Below are positions 17,227 through 25,242 of a stretch of 60,976 nt of DNA, piece after piece. Under the pieces are notes generated by a model. It made no database searches. It was given only the letters and a program-made list of their open reading frames with translations, and was not told where the DNA came from. The translations under genes and the position numbers were made by a program. The first letter of the stretch is position 1. Every line of letters starts with the position of its first letter. Origin of the DNA: CAZJRQ01 sp964548535 (GTDB lineage Bacteria; Bacillota; Clostridia; Oscillospirales; Ruminococcaceae). Where the stretch lies: assembly GCA_964548535.1 (NCBI GenBank), contig CAZJRQ010000011.1:1-60976 (forward strand). The letters are read 5' to 3'.

Positions 17227-17770
17227 TATACTGCCCCTCCTTCACGTTGTTTTTAAGCTTTGCTATTGCACGGCTGTATTTCCAAGTGACAGTTCCCAGA
17301 GGCTTTTGCAAAATATTAGATATCTCTCTGAAAGTAAGCTCCATACCGATGTGCAGGTGAATAATTTCGCGCTCACTGCAATTTAGTATTTCTAAAGCAT
17401 TATCGAAGGAAATTTCGCCGACTATTTTTTCGTCAGTCAAATTGTCATCACAAGGTTCGTTATGCCCTGTGTTTTCATCGTCGATTGAGTAAATTTCTCG
17501 GTTTCTCTTTTTCATAAAATCTAAGGCCATGTTTCTTGCAATTACGGTTAAATATCGCTTATGTCCATTGCCAGATTTATAGCGGTCTGCTGTCTGCCAA
17601 AGTTTCAGAAAAAAGTCAGATGTTAAATCCTCAGCGTCCTGAGGACTTTTAACTAAATTTATCATTTGCGTGTAAATTAGCTTTCCATACTCTTGATAAA
17701 TAAGTTTTAATCCGTCCTTTTCTCCTTTTAGAATCAGCTTAATTCTAAAATCGAATTCTTTGTCGGTCAT
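17219..17770 (-). CDS. ECF-type RNA polymerase sigma factor
   Basis: This 183-residue protein has region 2 (LIYTQMINLVKSPQDAEDLT, with the aromatic-rich FFLKLW) and region 4 (LNCSEREIIHLHIGMELTFR, with GTVTWKYSRAIAKLK). These define a group 4 (extracytoplasmic function) sigma-70 factor. It is the first gene of a three-gene operon with the probable anti-sigma factor and the vWA lipoprotein. An envelope signal is therefore likely to control its release. GAAGGGTGAT precedes the start. Confidence 0.93.
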   Translation of the reverse strand: MTDKEFDFRIKLILKGEKDGLKLIYQEYGKLIYTQMINLVKSPQDAEDLTSDFFLKLWQTADRYKSGNGHKRYLTVIARNMALDFMKKRNREIYSIDDENTGHNEPCDDNLTDEKIVGEISFDNALEILNCSEREIIHLHIGMELTFREISNILQKPLGTVTWKYSRAIAKLKNNVKEGQYNG

Positions 17771-18153
17771 TTACTCATCACCCTTCGATATAATATATAC
17801 GTTTATCCTATAATTTTTTATGGTGTAAAATTCACTAAATTTGATGTGTTATATTTGTTGATTATGCTAATTTTAAAAATGAACATAATGTTTATTATAT
17901 TAATATAACATATTAACTGAAAATACGCAATGTTTATTTGGATTGTATATAAGACAAACGTATGAATAGCAATATTGTGAACATAATTTGAAATTTGTTT
18001 TGATTCAAGCGAACCAAAGAGCAAACTTGTATCTATCCCCCACCGTACGGCGGGGGATAGATACATAAAACGACAAACAGTAAATATTGAATTTATAAAA
18101 TCTTCACTGATTTGTTTATTTGTATTGTATATTGTTCTACTAAAATAATATAC
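17771..18153. other. AT-rich intergenic region with one strong palindrome
   Basis: No gene is supported between the divergently transcribed sigma operon and the ferredoxin operon. The sequence is very AT-rich, apart from the GC-rich palindrome at 18029-18064. Promoter elements for the minus-strand sigma operon are expected here, but I cannot single out an ECF-type -35/-10 pair with confidence. Confidence 0.5.
18029..18064. repeat. 36-bp palindrome
   Basis: GTATCTATCCCCC and GGGGGATAGATAC form a perfect 13-bp stem. An A-C mismatch and a CCG/CGG inner stem around TA continue it. Only the tip interrupts symmetry. It lies in AT-rich DNA without a T run, so it is not a typical terminator. A protein-binding site or a small hairpin element is possible. 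Confidence 0.6.
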
Positions 18154-18182
18154 TTGACATTTTGCTTTTTGTATGATATATT
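18154..18182 (+). promoter_or_regulatory. Promoter of the ferredoxin/ArsR operon
   Basis: TTGACA at 18154-18159 is followed after 17 bases by TATATT at 18177-18182. The -10 box overlaps the palindrome at 18178-18205, so a protein bound there would block RNA polymerase. Confidence 0.75.
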
Positions 18183-18205
18183 AGCATATAAGGATATACT
18201 AATAT
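18178..18205. promoter_or_regulatory. Probable ArsR-type operator
   Basis: An imperfect 28-bp palindrome has outer arms ATATTAG/CTAATAT and inner ATAT/ATAT words. It overlaps the -10 box and start site of the operon that ends with an ArsR-family gene. Such AT-rich dyads at promoters are typical ArsR/SmtB sites. The link to this regulator is an inference. Confidence 0.6.
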
Positions 18206-18226
18206 ATTGACATGGAGGACTTATTT

Positions 18227-18427
18227 ATGATAAAAAGACAAATTGCAAGTGTGCAAAAGGGCTGTGTAGCGTGCGGAAACTGCGTAAAGTATTGCCCTAG
18301 AAATGCTATTTTAGTTTATAAAGGTATATATGCAGTGGTGGACAAAGAAAAATGTATTGGCTGTAGAAAGTGCATGATAAATTGTCCAGCTGGAATAATT
18401 TGCATGATTGATAAGGAGGATGTCTAG
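18227..18427 (+). CDS. Two-cluster [4Fe-4S] ferredoxin
   Basis: This 66-residue protein carries two CxxCxxC...CP motifs (CVACGNCVKYCP and CIGCRKCMINCP), which bind two [4Fe-4S] clusters as in bacterial ferredoxins. The start at 18227 is preferred because GGAGG lies 8 bases upstream, inside the longer frame. It is followed one base later by a membrane iron-sulfur protein gene. The pair probably form a membrane electron-transfer unit. Confidence 0.88.
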   Translation: MIKRQIASVQKGCVACGNCVKYCPRNAILVYKGIYAVVDKEKCIGCRKCMINCPAGIICMIDKEDV

Positions 18428-18428
18428 T

Positions 18429-19019
18429 ATGAAAAAGAAAAAATGGTATGATTATCTATGGATTTTCTCAACAGTCTATTTGATTTTAGGGTTTTTCAAT
18501 ATTTTGTTTGCATGGCTAGGATTAATTTGCTTTGTAACGCCTTTGCTTATTTCGATAATTAGCGGAAACAAGTCTTACTGTAATAAATATTGCGGTCGCG
18601 GTCAGCTTTTTGAGCTTATCGGCGGAAAATTTGGTGTCTCACGCAAAAAAAATCCACCGAAATTTTTATACTCAAAATGGTTTAGATACGGATTTCTAGT
18701 GTTTTTTATGACAATGTTCGGACTTATGATTTATAATACATATCTTGTGTTTGCAGGTGCAGGTCTTAAAGAGGCGGTGAAACTTATTTGGGTGTTTAAA
18801 GTGCCTTGGAAGTGGACTAATACGTCGTTTGTCAGTCCTTGGATTGCACAATTTGCTTTTGGATTTTACAGCGTAATGCTTACATCAACTGTTCTTGGAT
18901 TGATTACTATGATGCTGTTTAAGCCAAGATCTTGGTGCGTATATTGTCCAATGGGGACAATGACACAGGGTATTTGCAAGATTAAACATAGAAAAACAAG
19001 CTGTGATTTGGATATTTAG
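18429..19019 (+). CDS. Membrane protein with C-terminal Fe-S motif (NapH/YccM-like)
   Basis: This 196-residue protein has about four transmembrane segments. A cysteine pair follows the second segment (SYCNKYCGRGQLFEL), and after the last helix comes a CVYCPMGTMTQGIC motif. Both resemble the iron-sulfur quinol-oxidising membrane proteins of the NapH/YccM group. AAGGAGG precedes the ATG by 9 bases, inside the end of the ferredoxin gene. With the ferredoxin it could shuttle electrons across or along the membrane; the redox partner is not evident. Confidence 0.75.
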   Translation: MKKKKWYDYLWIFSTVYLILGFFNILFAWLGLICFVTPLLISIISGNKSYCNKYCGRGQLFELIGGKFGVSRKKNPPKFLYSKWFRYGFLVFFMTMFGLMIYNTYLVFAGAGLKEAVKLIWVFKVPWKWTNTSFVSPWIAQFAFGFYSVMLTSTVLGLITMMLFKPRSWCVYCPMGTMTQGICKIKHRKTSCDLDI

Positions 19020-19075
19020 ACTAGAAAATTCAGTAGAGATGTGATATAATTATCTAAAAGGATGTGACGTTTAAA

Positions 19076-19369
19076 ATGGAGGAAAAAGCAAAAGAAATTG
19101 CGGAGCTGTTAAAAGTTCTAGCAAATGAAAATCGTTTGTTGATTTTTTGCGCATTAATGGAAAAAACTATGACAGTCAGCGAGATAGCAAAGTATGTGCC
19201 TAGCATTACTCAATCGGCGCTATCACAGCATTTGTCAATTTTAAAAGCGCACGGAATTTTAGATAGCAATAAATCTGGTCAAAATGTAAATTATTTCATT
19301 GCCGACGAAAAGGTGAACGAGCTTATTTATGTTTTAAAGAAAAATTATTGCGATAGTAAAGAAGTTTAA
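19076..19369 (+). CDS. ArsR/SmtB family transcriptional repressor
   Basis: This 97-residue winged-helix protein has the family signature KVLANENRLLIFCALMEK and the recognition helix SITQSALSQHLSILKAHGIL. It is the third gene of the operon and probably represses it through the palindrome at 18178-18205. The classical ELCVCDL metal site is absent; single cysteines remain in ALMEK-flanking and C-terminal positions. The signal may therefore be redox state or a thiol-reactive ligand rather than metal. The ATG at 19076 is preferred over an in-frame GTG 12 bases upstream. Confidence 0.9.
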   Translation: MEEKAKEIAELLKVLANENRLLIFCALMEKTMTVSEIAKYVPSITQSALSQHLSILKAHGILDSNKSGQNVNYFIADEKVNELIYVLKKNYCDSKEV

Positions 19370-19393
19370 ATTGTTTTTATAAGCTTAAATTAG

Positions 19394-19430
19394 AAAACTG
19401 CTTAAAGTGTTAAACGATAAGCAGTTTTTT
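19394..19430 (+). terminator. Terminator between ArsR operon and histidine kinase
   Basis: An 11-bp stem AAAACTGCTTA/TAAGCAGTTTT closes on a 13-base loop and is followed by TTG. The A run on the left arm makes it usable for the converging minus-strand two-component operon as well. Confidence 0.85.
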
Positions 19431-19451
19431 GTTTATTGGATTGTTATTAGG

Positions 19452-20471
19452 TCAAATAGGCAGAAAAACTAGAAAAGTGTTGCCTATTTGATGATTTTTC
19501 AATGTTATATACCCTCCTTGTTTAATCGCGATTTCCCTTGCAAGATAAAGTCCAATGCCTATTCCTTCGGAGTTTTGACTGTTTTTGCCACGATAAAATC
19601 TGTTGAATATTTTTGAAGATTCATCTTCAGTAATTTTTTGAGCATTATCTGAAATTGAAACGGCACAAAACATTCCGTATTTTTTTATTTTAACTGTAAT
19701 CACACTGCCAGACGGTGAATATTTTACTGCGTTGTCTAGGATGTTAAAAATCGCCTCTGCTGTCCAGTTATAGTCGTGATTAGTTTCTATTTCTTGTGAT
19801 GCATTGAAAACTATTTCTATGTTCTTGTTTTTGGCTTTTGCAAAAATGTCCTTTATAGATTTTAAAACAGTTGAGTTTAAACTTCTTGATTCTATTTTTA
19901 AGTTTATAATTCCGCTTTCAAGCCTTGAAATTTTTATCATGTTTTCTGATAGAAAATTAAGTCGATCGACAGAAATTTTTATTATGCTGACATATTCCTT
20001 ACGCTGGTTTTGACTTAGATTGTCGTTCGACAAAAATTCAGTGTACATCTTTAGATTTGCAATCGGGGTTTTAAGCTGATGTGAAATGTCAGATACTAAA
20101 GATTTTATGTTTTCTTGGTCCGTTACAGCTTTGTTTTTCTGCGTTTTTAGAATTTGGCTTAGCTTTATAACCTTGTTTTGAAGTTTAGATAGCAGGGTAT
20201 CCTCATTGTTTGGGAAAATTTCATTGTTTTCTAGTTCTATTAGATTGTCAATTAGCTTTGAAAGGTCTGAAATTATTTCGGATATAAATTTGTCATCAAG
20301 ATAGCTTTGTATGATGTTCATTGTAATCAGAATCAGAAAAATTGTTGATGCAACGACTGTAATGATGATGCTGTTTGACAAAATATAAATAATCAAAATT
20401 CCGGCAACTGCTGAAATAATGGAAACGTAAAGTATAGTCCTTTTTGTTTTTTCATGCTTTTTTAAATTCAT
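19452..20471 (-). CDS. Sensor histidine kinase
   Basis: This 339-residue kinase has two N-terminal transmembrane helices with almost no external loop. A linker leads to a HisKA domain with the phospho-acceptor histidine in DISHQLKTPIANLK. An HATPase domain follows, with N box IFNILDNAVKYS, G1 SISDNAQKI and G2 GIGIGLYLA. The minimal sensor region suggests it senses through the membrane or the nearby ABC transporter, as BceS-type kinases do. The start is 1 base after the response-regulator stop. Confidence 0.9.
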   Translation of the reverse strand: MNLKKHEKTKRTILYVSIISAVAGILIIYILSNSIIITVVASTIFLILITMNIIQSYLDDKFISEIISDLSKLIDNLIELENNEIFPNNEDTLLSKLQNKVIKLSQILKTQKNKAVTDQENIKSLVSDISHQLKTPIANLKMYTEFLSNDNLSQNQRKEYVSIIKISVDRLNFLSENMIKISRLESGIINLKIESRSLNSTVLKSIKDIFAKAKNKNIEIVFNASQEIETNHDYNWTAEAIFNILDNAVKYSPSGSVITVKIKKYGMFCAVSISDNAQKITEDESSKIFNRFYRGKNSQNSEGIGIGLYLAREIAIKQGGYITLKNHQIGNTFLVFLPI

Positions 20472-20472
20472 A

Positions 20473-21147
20473 TTAATCACCAAAGGTATATCCAATACCG
20501 AAAACAGTTATTATATATTGTTGATTTTTCGAGTCCTCATTGAGCTTTTGACGCAGCCTTTTTATATGCACACTTAGAGTATTTTCATCTATAAAATTAC
20601 CGTCGATATCCCAGATTTTTTCTAAAAGATTTGTGCGTGTAAGAACTTGTCCTTGATTTTTAATAAGCATCTCTAAAATTTTATATTCTGTTGCCGATAG
20701 CTTAACTGTTTCGTCTTTTAAAGTAATTGTCATTCTATCAAAATCGACACGCAGGTCTTTATATTCAAATATATTTGAATTTTTTATATTGTCGCTCCGG
20801 CGTAAAATTGCCTTTGATCTTTGATACAAAATATCTATCGAAAATGGTTTTGAGATGTAGTCATCACAACCGTATTCAAAGCCTTTTATTATGTTTTCCT
20901 CAGTGTCATTGGCTGTTAGAAAGATTATTGGAGTATTGCTTTTTTCTCTGATTTTTTTGCACAAATCAAGCCCGCTGCCGTCGGGGAGGTTTATATCTAA
21001 AATAATTAGACAATATTTGTTTTTCAATGCTGTTTCTGCCTCATTTATAGAATACACTGACTCTGCGTATTCACCTTGATTTTCTAGATAAAGTCTTATT
21101 CCGCTATTAATTATTTTATCATCTTCAACAATCAAAATCTTGTTCAT
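20473..21147 (-). CDS. OmpR-family response regulator
   Basis: This 224-residue protein has a receiver domain (acidic pair in IVEDD, phospho-acceptor Asp in IILDINLPDG, Lys in SKPFS) and a C-terminal winged-helix DNA-binding domain (TLSVHIKRLRQKL). It pairs with the downstream kinase. It is likely to control the ABC transporter genes upstream on the same strand. The ATG at 21147 is favoured because GGGGTGAT precedes it. Confidence 0.93.
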   Translation of the reverse strand: MNKILIVEDDKIINSGIRLYLENQGEYAESVYSINEAETALKNKYCLIILDINLPDGSGLDLCKKIREKSNTPIIFLTANDTEENIIKGFEYGCDDYISKPFSIDILYQRSKAILRRSDNIKNSNIFEYKDLRVDFDRMTITLKDETVKLSATEYKILEMLIKNQGQVLTRTNLLEKIWDIDGNFIDENTLSVHIKRLRQKLNEDSKNQQYIITVFGIGYTFGD

Positions 21148-21164
21148 AAATATCACCCCATTTT

Positions 21165-21193
21165 ATTATACCACAAAGACTGCACACCGTAAA
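21165..21193 (-). promoter_or_regulatory. Promoter of the two-component operon
   Basis: On the minus strand TTTACG is followed after 17 bases by TATAAT, 17 bases before the response-regulator ATG. The -35 box lies within the inverted repeat at 21178-21206. Confidence 0.65.
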
Positions 21194-21206
21194 CTGGTAT
21201 GCAGTC
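21178..21206. repeat. Inverted repeat over the response-regulator promoter
   Basis: GACTGCACACC and GGTATGCAGTC form an 11-position dyad with one G-T pair, separated by 7 bases. It follows the permease stop closely and covers the -35 region of the next promoter. It may act both as a weak terminator for the transporter operon and as a regulator-binding site. Confidence 0.6.
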
Positions 21207-21214
21207 AAAATTTT

Positions 21215-23662
21215 TTATTCAGCTCTAAGTCGTTGAGTTACGCTGTCTTTTGAAATATATTTGTACACGAGTGCAGGTACTGTTAGGAATATTAGAAGTA
21301 TCACACCAACGATACCTAGCATTAATCCAAGCGGATATTCAAATACAGCATAATCAGCAATTTGTGTAGACATCTTTCCGATAGTTAGAACAACCGCATT
21401 TCCGATTGTCATAATTAAACCTATTGTTATAATCGCATAATAAAATCCCTCAAGACAAAGCATTTTTTTAATCTGTTTTTTGGTCATTCCTAAGCTTTCC
21501 ATAACTGCAAGCTCTTGACGTCTGTTGAAAATTCCGGTAAGTATTACGTTGATGAAGTTAATAATTCCAATCAAAATTAGCAGCAGAGAAATACCGCTGG
21601 TGAGAATTGTCGTTGATTTCATTCCAGATATAAAAGAACTCGCTTCCTCAGTTTTTATTGAATAAACTTCAATAGAAGAATCTGATGAAATCAAATCATT
21701 AATTTTAGAAGTAACATCAGGCTCTAATTCTTCATCACAGTTTGCAATTATACGGCTTATTGTTGGATCATCATTAAGCTTTTTCATAAATTCTTCAGAT
21801 ACTATTATTTGACTAGGTGCACCTAAATTGAAAGAAATATATGGCGTATCGATAGAAACGGTGTTAGGAATTATTTTAATATCAGCCTTTTTACCGCTTT
21901 CGGCATCTGTCATGCTAATTGTTTTGCTGATAGGCTCTACAACATCTAATACTATTCCTAATTCACCTTTTTTGAAAGCTTCGATATCTATTTTATTTTC
22001 TTCATCCGCTTTGTCATTATACATTTTAATTTGTTCATCACTCATTGTTGTTATTCTTGTTTGAAAATCAGTAGTTCCATTTTCGTAATCTTTAATTATA
22101 GTTTCAACCGTTTCGGGGTCATTGTATTGTAAATCTCTATCAATGAAAGGTTTGTAAACCGTTCTATCAAAATCAATATTTACTTTTGAAGTTTTGTTAA
22201 TAGAAACATCTTTAATGCCTTTCATATTTATTATTTCATTAGTGAATTTTTTTGCCTCGTTTATATTGTTTTCATCAGTATAAAACGAAAAGTCATAATC
22301 GTTAGGAGAATATGCATTAATAAAATTTTCAACCTTTAAACTGCTGTAAAAAGCGTTAAAAGATAGAAATGCCAGTGTTCCCATAAGCAGTGACAAAAAA
22401 ACTAAAATTGCTCTTTTCTTTTCACGAAAAACATTTCTATATGCCATTTTATAAAGCTTTCCGCCGTTAGTAGTTTTCTTTGACTTTATATTCTGTTTGC
22501 TGACGCCATTATATTTTAAAGCCTCGACAGGCGAAACACTACTTGCGAGCTTTGCAGGCTTTCTGTTACTTAAGAATACAGTTAAAAGTGCAAATAAAAT
22601 TGTGCCGATATAAATAAATATGTTAAATGAAATACTATCATCGTAAATGCTGTTAAGCATTTTAAAAGCCATTGGAACAGCTATAAATGAGGATAAATAA
22701 CCTAAAATTATTCCAATTGGTATACCTATTGCGGAAAGTTTAAGTGACTGAATTTTTATCATTTTCTTTATCTGGCTTGGAGATGTTCCTATAGTTTTGA
22801 GCATTCCGTAAAATCTTATGTCCTTGCTGACAGAAATGTAGAATACATTATATATTAGCAAATATCCGCTTAATACTATTACTAAACAGATAAATATAAC
22901 TATACCTGCCATAAACAAAGTACCGTCTGCTTTATTTGTTTTTGTATCAAAGCTGGAAATTAACTCCTGATTATCTTTAAATTCAACATCTTCTAGCAGT
23001 TGATCAAACGCTTTTTTTTGACTGGCAAATTTAGGAGTTATTGATATCATGCCGTTTTTCTCTAAAGTCAAATTCATTTTATCTGCATATTTTTTTGATA
23101 CAAAGGCATTGCCTTCATAATTTTGATAATCTTTATAAAAACCAGATAGCTTGAATTCTTTTTCTTCACCGTTTAATGTCACTTTAACAGGCATATTTAA
23201 TGTAGGATTATCAATATTCAATGCGTTAAGAGCAGATTTTGAAAGCATAATTTCATTTTCTTTTTCAGGATATATTCCTTCAATATCAGAAATTGCTGGA
23301 GTTATGTTTTTGGTGAATTCTTCATTGTCAACATAATTAACATTAATTATTCTCTCACCATCTTCAGTTATTTCGCCAGCGCCAAGAGAAAGTCCGACAG
23401 CTTTTGCATATTTGCATTCTTTTATCTGCTCGTACTGTTCTTGAGTAGGCGAATAAAGATATATTGATGCTTTCGTTCCATCTTGTCTAAGTGCAGCAGT
23501 ATTCATGCTTTTTGCCATGCTAAAACCTATGCTGAACACAGTTGTAAACATGAATGTAGTAAGTACTATGGCAAGAATTGCAAAAACATTTCTAGCTTTG
23601 TTAGTTTTCAGCGTACGATTACTAAGCTTTTTTATTGCCGCTTGATTATTATTTTTCAGCAT
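21215..23662 (-). CDS. FtsX-type ABC transporter permease
   Basis: This 815-residue membrane protein has an N-terminal helix, a large extracytoplasmic domain, three helices (about 250-385) and a second FtsX unit. That unit has another external domain and three C-terminal helices. MESLGMTKKQIKKMLCLEG is the characteristic coupling segment of FtsX/MacB permeases. It is encoded 2 bases after its ATPase. With the adjacent two-component system it suggests export of, or resistance to, a peptide or lipid-active compound. The substrate cannot be read from the sequence. Confidence 0.92.
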   Translation of the reverse strand: MLKNNNQAAIKKLSNRTLKTNKARNVFAILAIVLTTFMFTTVFSIGFSMAKSMNTAALRQDGTKASIYLYSPTQEQYEQIKECKYAKAVGLSLGAGEITEDGERIINVNYVDNEEFTKNITPAISDIEGIYPEKENEIMLSKSALNALNIDNPTLNMPVKVTLNGEEKEFKLSGFYKDYQNYEGNAFVSKKYADKMNLTLEKNGMISITPKFASQKKAFDQLLEDVEFKDNQELISSFDTKTNKADGTLFMAGIVIFICLVIVLSGYLLIYNVFYISVSKDIRFYGMLKTIGTSPSQIKKMIKIQSLKLSAIGIPIGIILGYLSSFIAVPMAFKMLNSIYDDSISFNIFIYIGTILFALLTVFLSNRKPAKLASSVSPVEALKYNGVSKQNIKSKKTTNGGKLYKMAYRNVFREKKRAILVFLSLLMGTLAFLSFNAFYSSLKVENFINAYSPNDYDFSFYTDENNINEAKKFTNEIINMKGIKDVSINKTSKVNIDFDRTVYKPFIDRDLQYNDPETVETIIKDYENGTTDFQTRITTMSDEQIKMYNDKADEENKIDIEAFKKGELGIVLDVVEPISKTISMTDAESGKKADIKIIPNTVSIDTPYISFNLGAPSQIIVSEEFMKKLNDDPTISRIIANCDEELEPDVTSKINDLISSDSSIEVYSIKTEEASSFISGMKSTTILTSGISLLLILIGIINFINVILTGIFNRRQELAVMESLGMTKKQIKKMLCLEGFYYAIITIGLIMTIGNAVVLTIGKMSTQIADYAVFEYPLGLMLGIVGVILLIFLTVPALVYKYISKDSVTQRLRAE

Positions 23663-23664
23663 AG

Positions 23665-24327
23665 TTAAACCACCTTGCCGTCTTCAATTCGAATAATTCG
23701 GTCAGACATCAGAGCCATTTCTTCATTATGGGTAATCATGACTATAGTTTGGTTGAACTCACGGCTTGTAACTTTAAGAAGTGAAATAACCTCCATACCG
23801 CTTTTGCTGTCAAGGTTTCCGGTAGGCTCGTCGGCGAGAATTATAGCAGGCTTTGATGACAACGCTCTTGCAATTGCAACTCTTTGCTGTTGTCCGCCAG
23901 AAAGCTGGTTAGGCATTGAAGTAATTTTCTTTTCAAGTCCTAAAGTTTTAATGACGATATCGACATAATTCTTATCTACCGCAGAGCCGTCGAGTTCAAT
24001 TGGAAGAACGATATTTTCATAGACATTTAGGACAGGGACGAGGTTATAATTTTGATAAATGAATCCGATATTTCGACGTCGGAAGATAGTAATCTCTTCT
24101 TCGTTCATAGAAAACAGCGAATTGCCAGATACTATAACATCTCCAGAAGTTGGACGGTCAAGCCCTCCCAGCATATTAAGCAGAGTTGATTTTCCGCTGC
24201 CTGAAGTACCGACGATTGAAACAAATTCACCGTCGCTTATAGATACTGAAACATTATCAAGAGCATTGACTTGATTGTCGTCTTTGCCATAGATTTTGCA
24301 AAGATCATTAGATTTTAAAATACACAT
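23665..24327 (-). CDS. ABC transporter ATP-binding protein (MacB/LolD type)
   Basis: This 220-residue ATPase shows Walker A GTSGSGKST, signature LSGGQQQRVAIARAL, Walker B ILADEPTG and the H-loop MITHNEEMA. The wording of the signature and D-loop (TGNLDSKSG) is typical of the MacB/LolD/FtsE group that works with FtsX-type permeases. The start at 24327 is chosen for the AAAGGA 9 bases upstream. A longer frame would run into the adjacent repeat. Confidence 0.94.
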   Translation of the reverse strand: MCILKSNDLCKIYGKDDNQVNALDNVSVSISDGEFVSIVGTSGSGKSTLLNMLGGLDRPTSGDVIVSGNSLFSMNEEEITIFRRRNIGFIYQNYNLVPVLNVYENIVLPIELDGSAVDKNYVDIVIKTLGLEKKITSMPNQLSGGQQQRVAIARALSSKPAIILADEPTGNLDSKSGMEVISLLKVTSREFNQTIVMITHNEEMALMSDRIIRIEDGKVV

Positions 24328-24346
24328 ATTAGTAGTTCCTTTCTGC

Positions 24347-24575
24347 AGGGGCGTGCTCAAGCTCTTGCTTACAAGAGCTAAGACCCCAGTCGCATAATCG
24401 TTCGTGTCTCACTCGTGACTGGTTTTTATTACATAAAGCGTTACGACTTTGTGGTATGGGAATTTTTATAAATGTCCTATATAAAAAAACAAATTTACAC
24501 TCAACCCCGAGCAACATAACATCACAATCACCAGTAAACTATTCGCGAGGGCATTGCGCCGTCCGCGCTAGGACC
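24347..24575. repeat. Dispersed structured repeat, copy A
   Basis: A 229-bp unit starts AGGGGCGTGCTCAAG and ends GCTAGGACC. It is repeated almost exactly at 24576-24805. It contains several self-complementary parts: AGCTCTTG/CAAGAGCT around CTTA, CCAGTC/GACTGG, GGGG/CCCC closing the first part, and GTCC/GGAC near the end. No coding frame is shared by the copies. This looks like a dispersed non-coding element. Confidence 0.8.
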
Positions 24576-24840
24576 AGGGGCGTGCTCAAGCTCTTGCTTA
24601 CAAGAGTTAAGACCCCAGTCGCATAATCGTTCGTGTCTCACTGGTGACTGGTGCTTATGGCATAATCAATGTCACGACTTTGTGGTATGGGAATTTTTAT
24701 AAATGTCCTATATAAAAAACAAATTTACACTCAACCTCGAGCAACATAACATCACAATCACCAGTAAACTATTCGCGAGGGCATTGCGCCGTCCGCGCTA
24801 GGACCGCCGTGCGCGTAGCACCGCTGTCCGCGCTAGGACC
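24576..24840. repeat. Dispersed structured repeat, copy B, with GC-rich tail
   Basis: This is the tandem second copy of the 229-bp unit, differing from copy A at scattered positions and a few indels. It is followed by a GC-rich tail (24806-24840) in which GTGC/GCAC and GTCC/GGAC mini-hairpins alternate. GTCCGCGCTAGGACC occurs at the end of both the unit and the tail, showing a smaller internal repeat. Confidence 0.8.
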
Positions 24841-25015
24841 TAATAATATGATATCATCTACTTCTTACAATTTGATGTCTATCGGAAAAATTATTCTTGC
24901 TCAAGGTTTTTGCAACAACACAAACGTTTTTCTTCAAATTTCACGATTTTTACGCTCTAAATATGATAATATTGCACAAAATTGAAATTTATTTAATAAA
25001 ATCATGCAAAAAGGG
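24841..25015. other. AT-rich intergenic stretch before the glutamate synthase promoter
   Basis: No gene or recognised element is visible between the GC-rich repeat tail and the promoter at 25016. The only notable feature is a very high A/T content, which could include an upstream element for the promoter. Confidence 0.5.
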
Positions 25016-25044
25016 TTGACATTTTTATGCTGTTGTGATAGAAT
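25016..25044 (+). promoter_or_regulatory. Promoter of the glutamate synthase operon
   Basis: TTGACA at 25016-25021 is followed after 17 bases by TAGAAT at 25039-25044. Transcription should start near 25051, just before the attenuator. Confidence 0.85.
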
Positions 25045-25054
25045 AATCTACACA

Positions 25055-25112
25055 GAACAAAGACGTTCATTTTTTAGGCACTTAGGTGTCTGTGAAATGT
25101 GCGTCTTTTTTT
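25055..25112 (+). promoter_or_regulatory. ANTAR-type attenuator of the glutamate synthase operon
   Basis: Two exclusive structures are visible. The first is a small hairpin GAAC-AAAGAC-GTTC (25055-25068) with a six-base loop that has A at position 1 and G at 4. The second is an intrinsic terminator whose 5' arm AAAGACG starts in that loop and pairs with CGTCTTT (25102-25108) before a T run. An AGGCAC/GTGTCT hairpin caps the terminator. ANTAR proteins such as EutV are known to bind hexaloop hairpins and prevent terminators. An ANTAR gene lies 6.7 kb downstream. The gltB1 start follows 130 bases after the T run. Confidence 0.7.
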
Positions 25113-25242
25113 AAGTTGGATTTGCAATTAAGTGGTTGAAATGGGATTTAATTCGTATCTTGGGGGATGCGAAAAAGCTGGTTTGATTTTTTCAAATTAG
25201 TCAAAGTTCTAAAAGAGTTTTAATTTATAAGGAGGAATAAGT

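Noticed and set aside
24329..24517. 62-codon minus-strand frame overlapping the dispersed repeat
   Set aside because: It is an extension through the repeat and upstream of the ATPase start. It is not kept in the second repeat copy.
25113..25242. Second attenuator or riboswitch in the rest of the gltB1 leader
   Set aside because: Only weak A/T pairings are visible, there is no T run after a stem, and no T-box motif is seen.
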